Source: JALZUR01 sp965205365 (lineage in GTDB: Bacteria; Bdellovibrionota; Bdellovibrionia; Bdellovibrionales; UBA1609). From it: a stretch of 64,000 nt of DNA. Below, piece by piece: positions 35,759 through 44,773 of this stretch (the first letter of the stretch is position 1; each line of letters begins with the position of its first letter). Under the pieces are notes generated by a model. That model was not told the DNA's origin, made no database searches, and worked only from the letters and a program-made list of their open reading frames with translations. A program made the translations under genes and the position numbers. The DNA is taken from positions 62,001-126,000 of the forward strand of contig CBDBGT010000010.1 of assembly GCA_965205365.1 (NCBI GenBank), given 5' to 3'.

Positions 35759-36487
35759 ATGATAAGAAAAAATAATCGAGAAAATCTCTCCATGCGCCCT
35801 GTAAGTTTTGAAATGGATCCCATTGAATACGCTGAAGGAAGTTGTATTGTTTCTTTTGGAAAAACAAAGGTCCTTTGTACCGCTACTGTTGAGGATAATG
35901 TTCCACGTTGGCTACAAGGTAGCCATGAAGGCTGGGTTACTGTTGAATACTCAATGCTTCCTCGTGCAACACACACTAGAATAAAAAGAGGTAAAGCTTT
36001 TTCAGGAGGAAGGTCTCAAGAAATCTCAAGACTTATTGGAAGATCACTTAGAGCATGTGTTGATATGAAAGCCATTCCTGAAAAATCCATTATTGTTGAC
36101 TGTGATGTTTTACAAGCCGATGGAGGAACACGAACAGCCTCTATAACTGGTGGATTTGTTGCCCTTGCTAAAGCCTTTGAACTCTTAAAACTCCAAGGGC
36201 AGATTAAAAAAGAACCTTTAATGTTTCAAATTGCAGGCCTGTCTTCAGGCTTTGTAAACGGTGAGCTTTTGGTTGATTTAGACTATGAAGAAGACTCTAA
36301 CTGTGATTCTGATGTAAACTTTGCAATAACTAACAAACAAGAGTTCATTGAAATTCAAGGAACTGGAGAAAAAGCCGCCTTTAACCTTGAACAACTTCTT
36401 AGTCTTATTAAAAATACTCAAAAAGCTTCTCAAGTTTTATTCCAAGCACAAAGACAAGCTCTAGGATGGAAGACTGCTCTTGACTAA
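35759..36487 (+). CDS. rph: Ribonuclease PH
   Basis: 242 residues, a phosphorolytic 3'-5' exonuclease that trims tRNA 3' ends. RPVSFEMDP at the start, SCIVSFGKTKVLCTATVE, GWVTVEYSMLPRATHTR, SGGRSQEISRLIGRSLR and CDVLQADGGTRTASITG are the family landmarks, including the phosphate-binding Arg and the metal-binding Asp residues. The gene ends 8 bases inside the start of rdgB, a common rph-rdgB pairing. Confidence 0.96.
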   Translation: MIRKNNRENLSMRPVSFEMDPIEYAEGSCIVSFGKTKVLCTATVEDNVPRWLQGSHEGWVTVEYSMLPRATHTRIKRGKAFSGGRSQEISRLIGRSLRACVDMKAIPEKSIIVDCDVLQADGGTRTASITGGFVALAKAFELLKLQGQIKKEPLMFQIAGLSSGFVNGELLVDLDYEEDSNCDSDVNFAITNKQEFIEIQGTGEKAAFNLEQLLSLIKNTQKASQVLFQAQRQALGWKTALD

Positions 36488-37073
36488 TTTATGGATTGCG
36501 TCTTTTAATGAAAATAAACTTAAAGAGTTTCAAAGTCTTTTTAAAAACACTATGTTTGCTATTAAATCAGCAAAAGAAATTGAGTTTTACAAGGCTCCAA
36601 AGGAAAATGGCTCTACTTTTTTAGAAAATGCTACTCTTAAGGCCAAATCACTTCATCCTTTTGTAGATAACAATGATTGGGTTATAGCTGAAGATTCTGG
36701 AATTCAGGTTACAGCTCTAAATAACCTTCCAGGAGTTCATTCTGCACGATATGCAGGCCCTAAAGCTATGGATTACCAAAATAACGACAAACTGTATAAA
36801 ATGCTAAATTTTAAACAAACTTCAAATCGAAGCGCTCGCTATATCTGCCAGATTATTACTCTAGGCCCAAATAATCAGAGATTTGAAACCATGGGAGAAT
36901 GTAGAGGAAGTATTGCCCTTACCCCTTCAAAGGCAAAAGGTGGTTTTGGCTATGACTCTTTATTCATTCCCGAAGGTATGGAAAAAACCATGGCTGAACT
37001 CACTCCTTGTGAAAAAAATGCTATTTCACATAGAGGAAATGCAGTAAGAGAGCTTTTAAAAAAGCTTGCCTGA
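36480..37073 (+). CDS. rdgB: XTP/dITP diphosphatase (RdgB/HAM1)
   Basis: 197 residues. It hydrolyses non-canonical purine triphosphates (ITP, XTP) to monophosphates and so protects DNA. Landmarks are WIASFNENKLKEF (the NxxK nucleotide-binding motif), AEDSGI with the catalytic Asp, PGVHSARYAG, GGFGYDSLF and SHRGNAV. The start is a TTG at 36480 overlapping rph by 8 bases, the only start that keeps the full N-terminal strand. Confidence 0.95.
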   Translation: MTNLWIASFNENKLKEFQSLFKNTMFAIKSAKEIEFYKAPKENGSTFLENATLKAKSLHPFVDNNDWVIAEDSGIQVTALNNLPGVHSARYAGPKAMDYQNNDKLYKMLNFKQTSNRSARYICQIITLGPNNQRFETMGECRGSIALTPSKAKGGFGYDSLFIPEGMEKTMAELTPCEKNAISHRGNAVRELLKKLA

Positions 37074-37341
37074 AAAACAACAAACCTGTTGTGCCAGAAT
37101 TCTTATAAATTAAAAAATAAGTATTAAATTTAACGTATATTAATAAAATAAGAAAAGCCCTATATATTAATCACAAAAGCAAACCATTTAGATTAAAAAG
37201 ACCACTCCTAAAGAAACTGGTTTCATGAAAATTTTTTAAACCGCGTCTTTCTTTAATGATTTAAAACGGTCTAATAAAAATACTGTGGTATCTTAAAATT
37301 ATATGTGCTAAAGCCAGTTTTTTATATTAAAGATAGGCATT

Positions 37342-38502
37342 ATGCAAAAATTCACTAAATCAGACTATCTTCCCGTATTTGTCGCATGCTTGTCTCTTTT
37401 TGCTTTAGGGTGGATGGATAATGCAAGAGGTCCGTTTTTTCCATTTTTTTTAGAAGCTAGTAAAGAAAGTGCTTCTAAGGGAGCTTTGTTTTTTGCAGTA
37501 ACCTCTTTTATCACTATTTTATCCTCAGCTACGGCAGACTGGATTCTTAAAAAATGGGGACTTAAAACACTCCTTCTTCTAGGTGGCTTTGGAATGGGGA
37601 GTAGCCCATTGGGTTTAATTTTGTTTCCTAATTTAAACGGAGCTCTTATCACAGCATTTTTATTTGGTGCCGGGCTTGGTTGGACTACTGTTGGACAAAA
37701 TATTTTAATAAACTTAGTAAAGGCAGTAGAGCTAAGGCGTCAATTTTTTGCACTTCTACACTGTTTTTATGCCTTAGCTGCAATGACAGCTCCTTTAACA
37801 ATCTTAAAATTAAAAAATATTCTTCCTTGGAACTGGCTTCTAATTGGAGTCTTTTTCCTATCTTGCCCTTTTGTAATTTCTTTATTTTTTTTAAAGAAAG
37901 AAGGAGCAGAAATTAAAGTAAAAAAAATGCCCCCTCCACCATTATCTGATTTTTGGGTTATGATCTGGGTAACATTTTTATCATTCTACATTGCATCTGA
38001 ACTTATTATGTCAACAAGGCTTGTTGTTTTTTTAAAAGGTTTGGGTTTAAGCTTTAAAGTTGCATCACAACATTTATTTTTATTCTTTTTAGCAATGTTT
38101 CTTATAAGGCTTTTATTCTTTTTTGTAAGTTTTCATATTTCAGCTTTAAAAATTCTATTGACCTGTTTATTTGCATCTCTTGGTTTAATGTTTTTAGGGT
38201 ATAATGTTTCAACATATTTTTTCTCATTAATGGGGGCCTCTTTTGCCCCAGTTTTTCCAATTGTAATGGATGAAATATCTAATATGTGGCCTAAACGATT
38301 TGATGTTTTAATTGCTAGAATAATTGCAATATCATCAATGTTTGTAGTTAGTATTCATATGCTTGTTGGAAAACTTACTGATCTTTATGGAATAGATAAA
38401 GCAATGTATTCAGTTCCAATATTAATGCTTTTTTCATTGATCATTTTACTGACAGCAGTTGCAAAAAAAAGACAAATAATTGACAGATTATTAAAAAAGT
38501 AA
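37342..38502 (+). CDS. Major facilitator superfamily transporter
   Basis: 386 residues with about 12 membrane helices in two six-helix halves and a short basic central loop (KKMPPPP, about 195). The N-terminal half has MDNARGPFFPFFLE and the cytoplasmic loop motif DWILKKWGLKTLLLLG. The outline resembles sugar-type (fucose permease-like) MFS proteins, but the substrate cannot be assigned. No operon partner; the zinc-ribbon gene converges on it with a gap of two bases. Confidence 0.75.
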   Translation: MQKFTKSDYLPVFVACLSLFALGWMDNARGPFFPFFLEASKESASKGALFFAVTSFITILSSATADWILKKWGLKTLLLLGGFGMGSSPLGLILFPNLNGALITAFLFGAGLGWTTVGQNILINLVKAVELRRQFFALLHCFYALAAMTAPLTILKLKNILPWNWLLIGVFFLSCPFVISLFFLKKEGAEIKVKKMPPPPLSDFWVMIWVTFLSFYIASELIMSTRLVVFLKGLGLSFKVASQHLFLFFLAMFLIRLLFFFVSFHISALKILLTCLFASLGLMFLGYNVSTYFFSLMGASFAPVFPIVMDEISNMWPKRFDVLIARIIAISSMFVVSIHMLVGKLTDLYGIDKAMYSVPILMLFSLIILLTAVAKKRQIIDRLLKK

Positions 38503-38504
38503 AT

Positions 38505-38723
38505 TTACTGAATATCATGCTTTTTTTTAATAATATATTCACTGCAAGAAGGACATTTACCTTCTTCTTGAAGTTGATTTTGCCCAGTTCTTTTAGTAGT
38601 CTTGATCTCCAGCTCATGTCCACAAAAACAACAGTGATTTTGATCTTTATAAAATTCACGGTGTTTAGGATCTACAGAGTCTAGTACAAAATTATTGTGA
38701 TCAATTTGTTGATAGAATTTCAT
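38505..38723 (-). CDS. Small zinc-ribbon protein
   Basis: 72 residues from the ATG at 38723, chosen because GGAGG lies 8 bases upstream; a longer frame to 38765 lacks such a site. Two CxxC knuckles (CCFCGHE and CPSCSEY) about 28 residues apart form a probable zinc ribbon. There is no signal peptide, so it is cytoplasmic. No named family was recognised; a nucleic-acid or protein-binding adaptor is plausible. Confidence 0.6.
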   Translation of the reverse strand: MKFYQQIDHNNFVLDSVDPKHREFYKDQNHCCFCGHELEIKTTKRTGQNQLQEEGKCPSCSEYIIKKKHDIQ

Positions 38724-38880
38724 ATGGGTCCTCCACAAAGAAAAAACCATGCAAAAAGTGTTCACAGACTAAAGGCGTACCCTTGGTATACATAAAGAAA
38801 CAGTTTAAAACTTTAAAAAAATCTGTTAATTTTATAATTTAAATCTATAAATTTTTAGACTTCTTCAAAGGTGGGTAGAA

Positions 38881-40188
38881 ATGAAGCTATTAAGATATTT
38901 AACCTTGTATTCAATTTTTTTTTCCTTTGCAACTTACGCTCAACTAAAAGAATTTAAGGTTGATAAGTATAACTTAGAAAACGGTATGACAGTTTTATTG
39001 CATGAAGACAATAGACTTCCAATGTACTCCCTACACCTATGGTATGAAATAGGTTCAAGTGACGAAGATCCTAATAAAACAGGCCTTGCTCATTTTTTTG
39101 AACACTTAATGTTTAAAGGCACAAAAAAATATAAAGAAGGTGTTTATGATAGCACCATAGAAAACAATGGTGGTATAAACAACGCTTTTACTACTCGTGA
39201 GCATACAGGATATTATGTTCAAATGCCTTCAGGAACTTTAGAAAAAATCTTAGAACTAGAAGCTGATCGCATGGTAAATCTAGAGCTTACAGAAGATAAA
39301 ATCAACAGGGAGCGTGAGGTTGTTAAGGAAGAGCGTAGAATGCGTACGGAAAATAGCCCTTCAGGCCTTGCATTTGAAAGCTTATTTTTAAATACATATT
39401 TTCAAAATTCATATAAATGGCCTGTTATTGGTTCTATGAAGCATTTAGAAAATTCAAATATTCAAGACTTTAAGAAATTTTATAAAAATTACTATGCACC
39501 TAATAACGCTATATTAGTCATAGTTGGAGCTTTTAAAACATCAAAAGCTAAGAAATGGATTAAAAAATATTTTGGCAGAAATAAACCTAAAAGAATTTCT
39601 AGAAAAACAGATGCAACTAAAGTTGTTATGAAAAATGGGCTCAATATAAAAATCAAAAAACCTGTAAAATCAACAATCATTACAATATCCCTTCCAGGGA
39701 CTTCGATCTATAGCAATGACACTTATGCTCTTGATCTTTTAGGCTTAGTACTAGCAGATGGAACTTCAAGCAGGCTGCATAAAGGGCTAGTTGAAGAAAA
39801 AAAATATAACCTTAATGTTAGCCACTGGAATTTTAAACCTCCGAGAAAAGGGCTCTTATTATTTTTCAACACTTTAAGACCAGGGGTGAGTTCTTCAAAA
39901 ATGAAACTAGCATTTAAAGATATACTTGCTAAAACAGCTAAAGAAGGTGTGACATTAGAGGAGCTTAATGCTGCAAAAAAACGAATGAAAGTTTCCGCAG
40001 TAAATAGATATAAAACACTAAATGGAAAGGCTATAGGCCTTGCTCTTAATGAGTTATTATTTAAGGATTACAAACGTTTATTTACACACACACACAAATA
40101 TCAAAAAATTTCATTAAAAAAAATTAATGAAGTTGCTAAAAAATACTTAAATATAGCTAAATTAAATATAGTTGAGGTGGGAAAATGA
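38881..40188 (+). CDS. M16 zinc metallopeptidase, active subunit
   Basis: 435 residues with a signal peptide (cut near TYA/QLKEF) and the inverted zinc motif HFFEH (71-75), with the third ligand Glu in the downstream ELEADRMVNL region. GGINNAFTTREHT and the REVVKEER segment are standard for bacterial M16B peptidases of the pitrilysin superfamily. These enzymes degrade peptides in a closed chamber. It overlaps the next gene by four bases; the pair probably forms the usual active/inactive heterodimer in the periplasm. Confidence 0.9.
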   Translation: MKLLRYLTLYSIFFSFATYAQLKEFKVDKYNLENGMTVLLHEDNRLPMYSLHLWYEIGSSDEDPNKTGLAHFFEHLMFKGTKKYKEGVYDSTIENNGGINNAFTTREHTGYYVQMPSGTLEKILELEADRMVNLELTEDKINREREVVKEERRMRTENSPSGLAFESLFLNTYFQNSYKWPVIGSMKHLENSNIQDFKKFYKNYYAPNNAILVIVGAFKTSKAKKWIKKYFGRNKPKRISRKTDATKVVMKNGLNIKIKKPVKSTIITISLPGTSIYSNDTYALDLLGLVLADGTSSRLHKGLVEEKKYNLNVSHWNFKPPRKGLLLFFNTLRPGVSSSKMKLAFKDILAKTAKEGVTLEELNAAKKRMKVSAVNRYKTLNGKAIGLALNELLFKDYKRLFTHTHKYQKISLKKINEVAKKYLNIAKLNIVEVGK

Positions 40189-41576
40189 TTAAAAAAAAAT
40201 TAATAGCTTTTAGTTTAATTGTAGCTAGTACAATTTTTAGCTTTGGTTGCCAAACAGGAAGTAAAGCTTTTCAAATAAATTTAAAAAAGAAAAGCCTTCA
40301 AAATGGCATTGAAATACTAAGTTTTAAGGATCAATCCTTACCATCCTTTCAAATTATAGTTTGGTCTCCTAAAGGAAGTGCTTATGAGCCTGGAAATCAA
40401 CACGGTGTTACACACCTAACAGCAAATCTTTTAACCGAAGGTTCATTAAAACATACGAAGAAAGAGATTAGTCAAAAATTTACTAATTTAGGTGCTTCTT
40501 TTACAGCTGCTGTTACAAAGGATCAAACTATTTTTACAGTTCAAGGTTTAAAAGAAGACTCCCTTGAAATTATAAAGCTTTTTACTGAAGTAATCTTGTC
40601 TCCAAAATTTGATAACAAGGCTATTTTAAACGTTAAACTTAAAGAAACTGCAGAAATAAAATCTATACCAGACAATCCTAAAATTTTAACAAAAATTGCA
40701 TTTTCCCAACTAATGTTTCAAGAGCATGAATATGGCAAGCTTGCAATGGGGTCATTAAACTCTTTACCTAAACTAAAACACTATGAAATTTTAAAAAGAT
40801 ATGATCAGGTCATGGAAGCAAGGAGTTTAAAAATTGCTTTTATTGGTGATTGGTCTGAGGACGCTGAAATTTTTATGCTCTCAAAATTTACGGATTTAGA
40901 AAAAGGAATGGAGGACACTAAGCTTAATAGAGTTAAAATTGCAGAAAAAACAAAAGAATCAATACTCTTTCATAAAAAAGATTTACAGCAAGCAAATATT
41001 TCCATGGGTTTTTCAACAATTGATAGAACCTCAGAAGACTACGAGGCCCTTAAAGTAGGGCTCAGTGTTTTAGGTGGGTCTTTTAAGAGTAGACTCAATC
41101 AAGAGCTTAGAATTAAAAGCGGCCTTACTTACGGAGTATTCGCTCGCCTTCAGGCTTTGCAAGATGGAGGCGTCATACATATTTCTGGAGCGGTAAGGCA
41201 TAATAAAGTTTTAGAGTTTATTACTAAAGCTAAAAAAATCATAGCTCATACAGCAGCAAACGGAGTCACTAAAGCAGAACTTGATAAAACAAAAGCTATC
41301 ATGAAAAGTCAGTTCTTAAGAAATGTGGAAACTAAAGAGCAAGAGGCTAGTTTATATTTAGACTTAGTTTCTCGTGGAGTTAAAGGTGAAACTTTATATA
41401 CACACTTAAATAAAATTATAAATTTAAGCTTAGATGATGTAAACGATGCTCTAAGAAAATATCTAGTCATGGATCATATAAATATACTTATATTAGCAAA
41501 TAAATATAAAATTCCAGAGACCCACCGCAAAAGATTAAAGCTTTTAGAGAAGCCTTATTCTAAAATAAAATTTTAA
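40185..41576 (+). CDS. M16-like peptidase subunit, catalytically inactive
   Basis: 463 residues, homologous in outline to M16 peptidases (GVTHLTANLLTEGS, then IKSGLTYGVFARL with the RxxxxxY-type substrate clamp). The zinc motif is lost: HFFEH is replaced by HLTAN. The N-terminus is a signal peptide with a lipoprotein-like Cys22 (SFGC, not a perfect lipobox). Start and stop overlap the active subunit by four bases (ATGA). In known M16B pairs the zinc-less partner supplies the clamp residues, and the same division of labour is likely here. Confidence 0.85.
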   Translation: MIKKKLIAFSLIVASTIFSFGCQTGSKAFQINLKKKSLQNGIEILSFKDQSLPSFQIIVWSPKGSAYEPGNQHGVTHLTANLLTEGSLKHTKKEISQKFTNLGASFTAAVTKDQTIFTVQGLKEDSLEIIKLFTEVILSPKFDNKAILNVKLKETAEIKSIPDNPKILTKIAFSQLMFQEHEYGKLAMGSLNSLPKLKHYEILKRYDQVMEARSLKIAFIGDWSEDAEIFMLSKFTDLEKGMEDTKLNRVKIAEKTKESILFHKKDLQQANISMGFSTIDRTSEDYEALKVGLSVLGGSFKSRLNQELRIKSGLTYGVFARLQALQDGGVIHISGAVRHNKVLEFITKAKKIIAHTAANGVTKAELDKTKAIMKSQFLRNVETKEQEASLYLDLVSRGVKGETLYTHLNKIINLSLDDVNDALRKYLVMDHINILILANKYKIPETHRKRLKLLEKPYSKIKF

Positions 41577-41734
41577 AAACCCAATAACTTATAATCACAG
41601 TTATTTAAAACTTAAAACATATCTTAAGCTAAAGTAAATCTACACCTTAGTATCACACCGAGCTCTGCCTTAAAAAAATTGCCAAAATAAAACTCAAGAT
41701 AACCTCTTTTTAACAGTGATTAATTAGGCTAACA

Positions 41735-41756
41735 GCAACAAATTAAGGAAAGAGGG
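41735..41756 (+). repeat. Upstream block shared with the DUF1566 gene
   Basis: GCAACAAATTAAGGAAAGAGGG here matches 46322-46343 with one or two differences. Both copies lie 140-240 bases before genes for exported proteins whose ribosome sites also match (AATAATAAGGAGA). The shared block may be a regulatory element or a repeat end. Confidence 0.5.
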
Positions 41757-41814
41757 ATCACAGCGACTAAACTTTTGACATTATATATAAGATTTTCACA
41801 CATCCAATCTTAGA

Positions 41815-41844
41815 TTGATATACCTACCATAAAACTATTATAAT
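41815..41844 (+). promoter_or_regulatory. Sigma-70-type promoter of the 41882 gene
   Basis: TTGATA (41815-41820) and TATAAT (41839-41844) are 18 bases apart. Transcription would begin near 41851, about 30 bases before the ATG at 41882. Confidence 0.5.
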
Positions 41845-41881
41845 AGAAATTATGAAACAAATAATAAGGAGAATTAACACT

Positions 41882-42496
41882 ATGAAAAAATCAATCTTAA
41901 TAACTCTAGCTCTTATAATGAATGGACTTACTACACAAGCCGCTAATCCACTAGCCATGAATTTAGAAAAAACTATTAGCAATGAAGGAGTGCTCGCTAA
42001 TTTTAACTCCGCTCCTGGAGCAAGTAATGATAGTAACAGGTTTGAGCAATTACTTGATCTTGCTCACGAAGGTAAGCCTGTTTCTTTTAGCAATGTTGAA
42101 GGGGTCTATACAGGCCGTTGTTATGAAAAAGGTCAAAACTTAGCACGTAACTCTGTACTTCTTATTCTTGAAGTTGACACCAACCCTAATAGCAACTCAC
42201 TCTCTACCAAGGAAAAACTTGTAATTCAAATTGGCAATGGGTCTGCGCCAGCAGACCATTTTGATTCAAAAACAAAAGAAGAGCTTATACAAGCTCTAAT
42301 CCCCTTTAAGGTATACTTTTCCTCCCTTGTTGAAAACCCTTTAAGGATAGCTATAGCTTCTGCAGGCTCAAGTGTTACTTTTTTTAAAAATCAAAGCTCT
42401 ATTGTAACATTAACGCACTATACTCATAATAGTACTCAAACCACAGTTAAAACAAACGATATTTGGCTAGCTTGTTATTATTTTAATAAAAAATAA
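41882..42496 (+). CDS. Exported protein of unknown function
   Basis: I place the start at the ATG at 41882 because AAGGAG lies 11 bases upstream; this gives a signal peptide (MKKSILITLALIMNGLTTQA, then ANP). The mature part is ~184 residues. It has only two cysteines (GRCYEKG near the middle and WLACYYF at the end), which could pair. It carries strand-like segments but no motif I know. An A/T-rich hairpin (AAAATAAA-AATG-TTTATTTT) follows the stop at about 42500. Confidence 0.6.
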   Translation: MKKSILITLALIMNGLTTQAANPLAMNLEKTISNEGVLANFNSAPGASNDSNRFEQLLDLAHEGKPVSFSNVEGVYTGRCYEKGQNLARNSVLLILEVDTNPNSNSLSTKEKLVIQIGNGSAPADHFDSKTKEELIQALIPFKVYFSSLVENPLRIAIASAGSSVTFFKNQSSIVTLTHYTHNSTQTTVKTNDIWLACYYFNKK

Positions 42497-42500
42497 TAAC

Positions 42501-42522
42501 AAAATAAAAATGTTTATTTTAT
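42501..42522 (+). terminator. Weak A/T-rich hairpin after the 41882 gene
   Basis: AAAATAAA and TTTATTTT form an 8-bp stem around AATG, followed by AT-rich sequence. The lack of G-C pairs makes it a poor terminator, although its position is right. Confidence 0.3.
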
Positions 42523-42593
42523 ATTAAACAACATTAATCAGTATGAAATCACAAGTTTTAAAAATAAAACCTCGTGCCCTAACTTTTTTTTAG

Positions 42594-42908
42594 TTAAATA
42601 GATAAGTTTTCAACTAAGAGCACTCCAAGCTGTACTAACCCTAAAATAATAAAAAGTATAAGCGCTATAAGAACAGTATTTGTACTGTATTTTAGAAGTA
42701 AATATAAAGACCTGTTTTTATTTTTAAGTTTTTTTGATTTTTTTAAAATAGGAGATATAAAAGAAAATATTCTATTTACTAGTCCACACTTATCTCCAGT
42801 CATATTCGGAACAACTGTAAATTTCATAAATATTTTATAAAAAAGATTAAAAAAGTTTCCAAATATATTCATTGGGCGTTTAATGTCACACATTAAAATC
42901 AACCTATT
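42594..42908 (-). pseudogene. lpxO 3' fragment cut off by the IS1634-like insertion
   Basis: This is the original end of the lpxO gene, including codons (42594-42670) for a C-terminal membrane helix (VLIALILFIILGLVQLGVLL) and the native stop. Its first part (42671-42908) is identical in sequence to 44774-45011, as part of a long target duplication. It has no promoter or start of its own that would make a sensible protein. Confidence 0.85.
42671..42908. repeat. 238-bp direct repeat, left copy (target duplication)
   Basis: The sequence from GAACAGTATTTG to CAACCTATT recurs, base for base as far as I could compare, at 44774-45011. The two copies lie exactly at the outer edges of the IS1634-like element. 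IS1634-family elements are known to generate long target duplications of variable length. Confidence 0.85.
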
Positions 42909-44773
42909 CCTGACTTCGACACAACACGGCGCATAAAGCTAATAAAATCAAGTGCTTAGATTTTGCTGGGGTCACTACATTTGCTCTTTAACTAGGCGAA
43001 TACAGTCCTTTCTCTTAAGGTTTAAAACTTGGTAAATTTTCTTTAAAACAGGAGTAGTCTTAGATACAAGCTCATAAAATCGCCCCGTACTAGAGTCTTT
43101 TAAAACACTGTACTCATCTCTATTTAACTCCTCTTTAAGATCTAAAAAACTAAACTCTAATTGGTTTTCCTTAATAAGCTTATTTACTCTACAAACAATT
43201 GCATATGCTAGAAAACAAATTCCAATATGAGCCTTAATCCTCTCAGACTTCCAATGAAAAATAGGTCGCATCTTTAAATCTGTCTTACTTATTCTAAACG
43301 CTTGTTCTATTTTCCACAGCCCTCTATAACGCTCTAAAACTTCAGCTGCAGACTTGTCTTCAAGATTTGTAATGACACCATGAAAACCATCCCACTGAGC
43401 GTCTCTACTAATCTTACACTTATCAACCTCTACATCCCCCTTAAAAGACTTAAGGTACTTTTTCGTTCCATAATTAGTTATAAGGTCACTTGCTTTAAGT
43501 TTTCCATCTTTGGCTTTCTTTAAAAGACGAACAATTATCTTTTCCCGGTCAAATGCATCTTTATAAGCTCTTTTATTAGAATACCCAACAACAAGCCTTC
43601 TTTTCTTGTGCTCAAACTCTCTAACCCACTGCAGTTCATTGCTCACCACATGGGGTTTAAAGTTTTTATGACAGATTTCTTCTTTTAAATTCTTTGGTAA
43701 AGATTTTAACTTAGCCCCCACAATATAATGAATGTTTTCAGCTTCTAGTAAAACTAAGTTTGCCTCATTAAACATACCTCTATCAGCCACAAGGGTAACT
43801 TGATTTACATTAAAACGGGTTTTTAAGTTTTTAACTATCTCTATTAATGTGTTGCCCTCATAAGTGTTGCCAGGAAAAAGCTCATAAGTTACTGGGTGTC
43901 CCTGTGAGTTTGTAACCAAGGCGAGAACAACTTGAGTTTCTTTAAACTTAGCATCCTTACTAAAACCATTGGCTCTAAGTTCATCTGAAGTAAAGCTTTC
44001 AAAATATAGCGTTGTGACATCAAAGAACATAACGTCAACCTGGTCATTAAAAAGGTTTAGAGTGGAATTTAAGACTTTTGATTTTAGTCTTTCTTCGTTT
44101 AGAAAAACTCTGTCCATCATACGGTATATCTTATGAAGAGGAAGGGGTTTTGAGAAAACTTTTTTTAAGCTATCTGCTGTTTTTCTTTTACTCTGCGGCC
44201 TAGAGATTCTTGCTAAAACACAATCTTGAAGAATAGAGTTCCACTCATCATCTTTTTTTGTGTTTTTTATGATATCGTTAAAGTTCATTTGATTATAAAC
44301 TTTGCCTAAAACTGTGTGAATGCCTTGGTTAACACGACCTTGCTCAGATAGATTCTTTATATCCACTAGCTCTGGGTTTCTTGTGCTGGCTTTTTTTGTG
44401 CAAGTCGTGGAGTGCACAGTTTCTTCCATTCCAGGAAGGGCTGGGTTTCTTGTGTTTTTTAGCTCTATTATTAAGTCCTGTGCTGCTTTCTTAATAATGG
44501 CTATTTCTCTTGCATCCTTGTGTTGTCCCAGAGTTCTAATGACTTTTTGAATAACTTTATTTTTTACTCGAGTAGATTCAACTATTCTAATTGAAACACT
44601 TCCGTTTGGTTTTTTTACTTCTCGAATAAACATGGCTATTAAAATTACTAGCCTAAAAATACTTGTAAAGAAAAAAAAGGGGTCACTACATTTTGAGTTT
44701 TAGACTTTTTAACCTTCTCTGGTGCGTATATTTGAACTCAAGAGGGGCTTTTTAACAGGAGTGTCGAAGTCAG
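42909..44773 (-). mobile_element. IS1634-like insertion sequence (complete)
   Basis: About 1.87 kb. The ends are inverted: CCTGACTTCGACAC at 42909 and GTGTCGAAGTCAG ending at 44773. It holds one transposase gene and is flanked by the 238-bp direct repeats of lpxO sequence. The transposase frame is intact and the duplication undecayed, so insertion seems recent. A decayed 3' end of a relative lies at 59300-59474. Confidence 0.85.
42975..44633 (-). CDS. IS1634-family transposase
   Basis: 552 residues, full length. The N-terminal segment (IREVKKPNGSVSIRIVESTR) and the DDE domain are typical of IS1634 (IS4-like) transposases: catalytic Asp in MFFDVTTLYFES, second Asp in LVADRGMF, and Glu in WKIEQAFRISKTDLKMRP. 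No frameshift or stop interrupts it. It lies wholly within the element at 42909-44773. Confidence 0.92.
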   Translation of the reverse strand: MFIREVKKPNGSVSIRIVESTRVKNKVIQKVIRTLGQHKDAREIAIIKKAAQDLIIELKNTRNPALPGMEETVHSTTCTKKASTRNPELVDIKNLSEQGRVNQGIHTVLGKVYNQMNFNDIIKNTKKDDEWNSILQDCVLARISRPQSKRKTADSLKKVFSKPLPLHKIYRMMDRVFLNEERLKSKVLNSTLNLFNDQVDVMFFDVTTLYFESFTSDELRANGFSKDAKFKETQVVLALVTNSQGHPVTYELFPGNTYEGNTLIEIVKNLKTRFNVNQVTLVADRGMFNEANLVLLEAENIHYIVGAKLKSLPKNLKEEICHKNFKPHVVSNELQWVREFEHKKRRLVVGYSNKRAYKDAFDREKIIVRLLKKAKDGKLKASDLITNYGTKKYLKSFKGDVEVDKCKISRDAQWDGFHGVITNLEDKSAAEVLERYRGLWKIEQAFRISKTDLKMRPIFHWKSERIKAHIGICFLAYAIVCRVNKLIKENQLEFSFLDLKEELNRDEYSVLKDSSTGRFYELVSKTTPVLKKIYQVLNLKRKDCIRLVKEQM

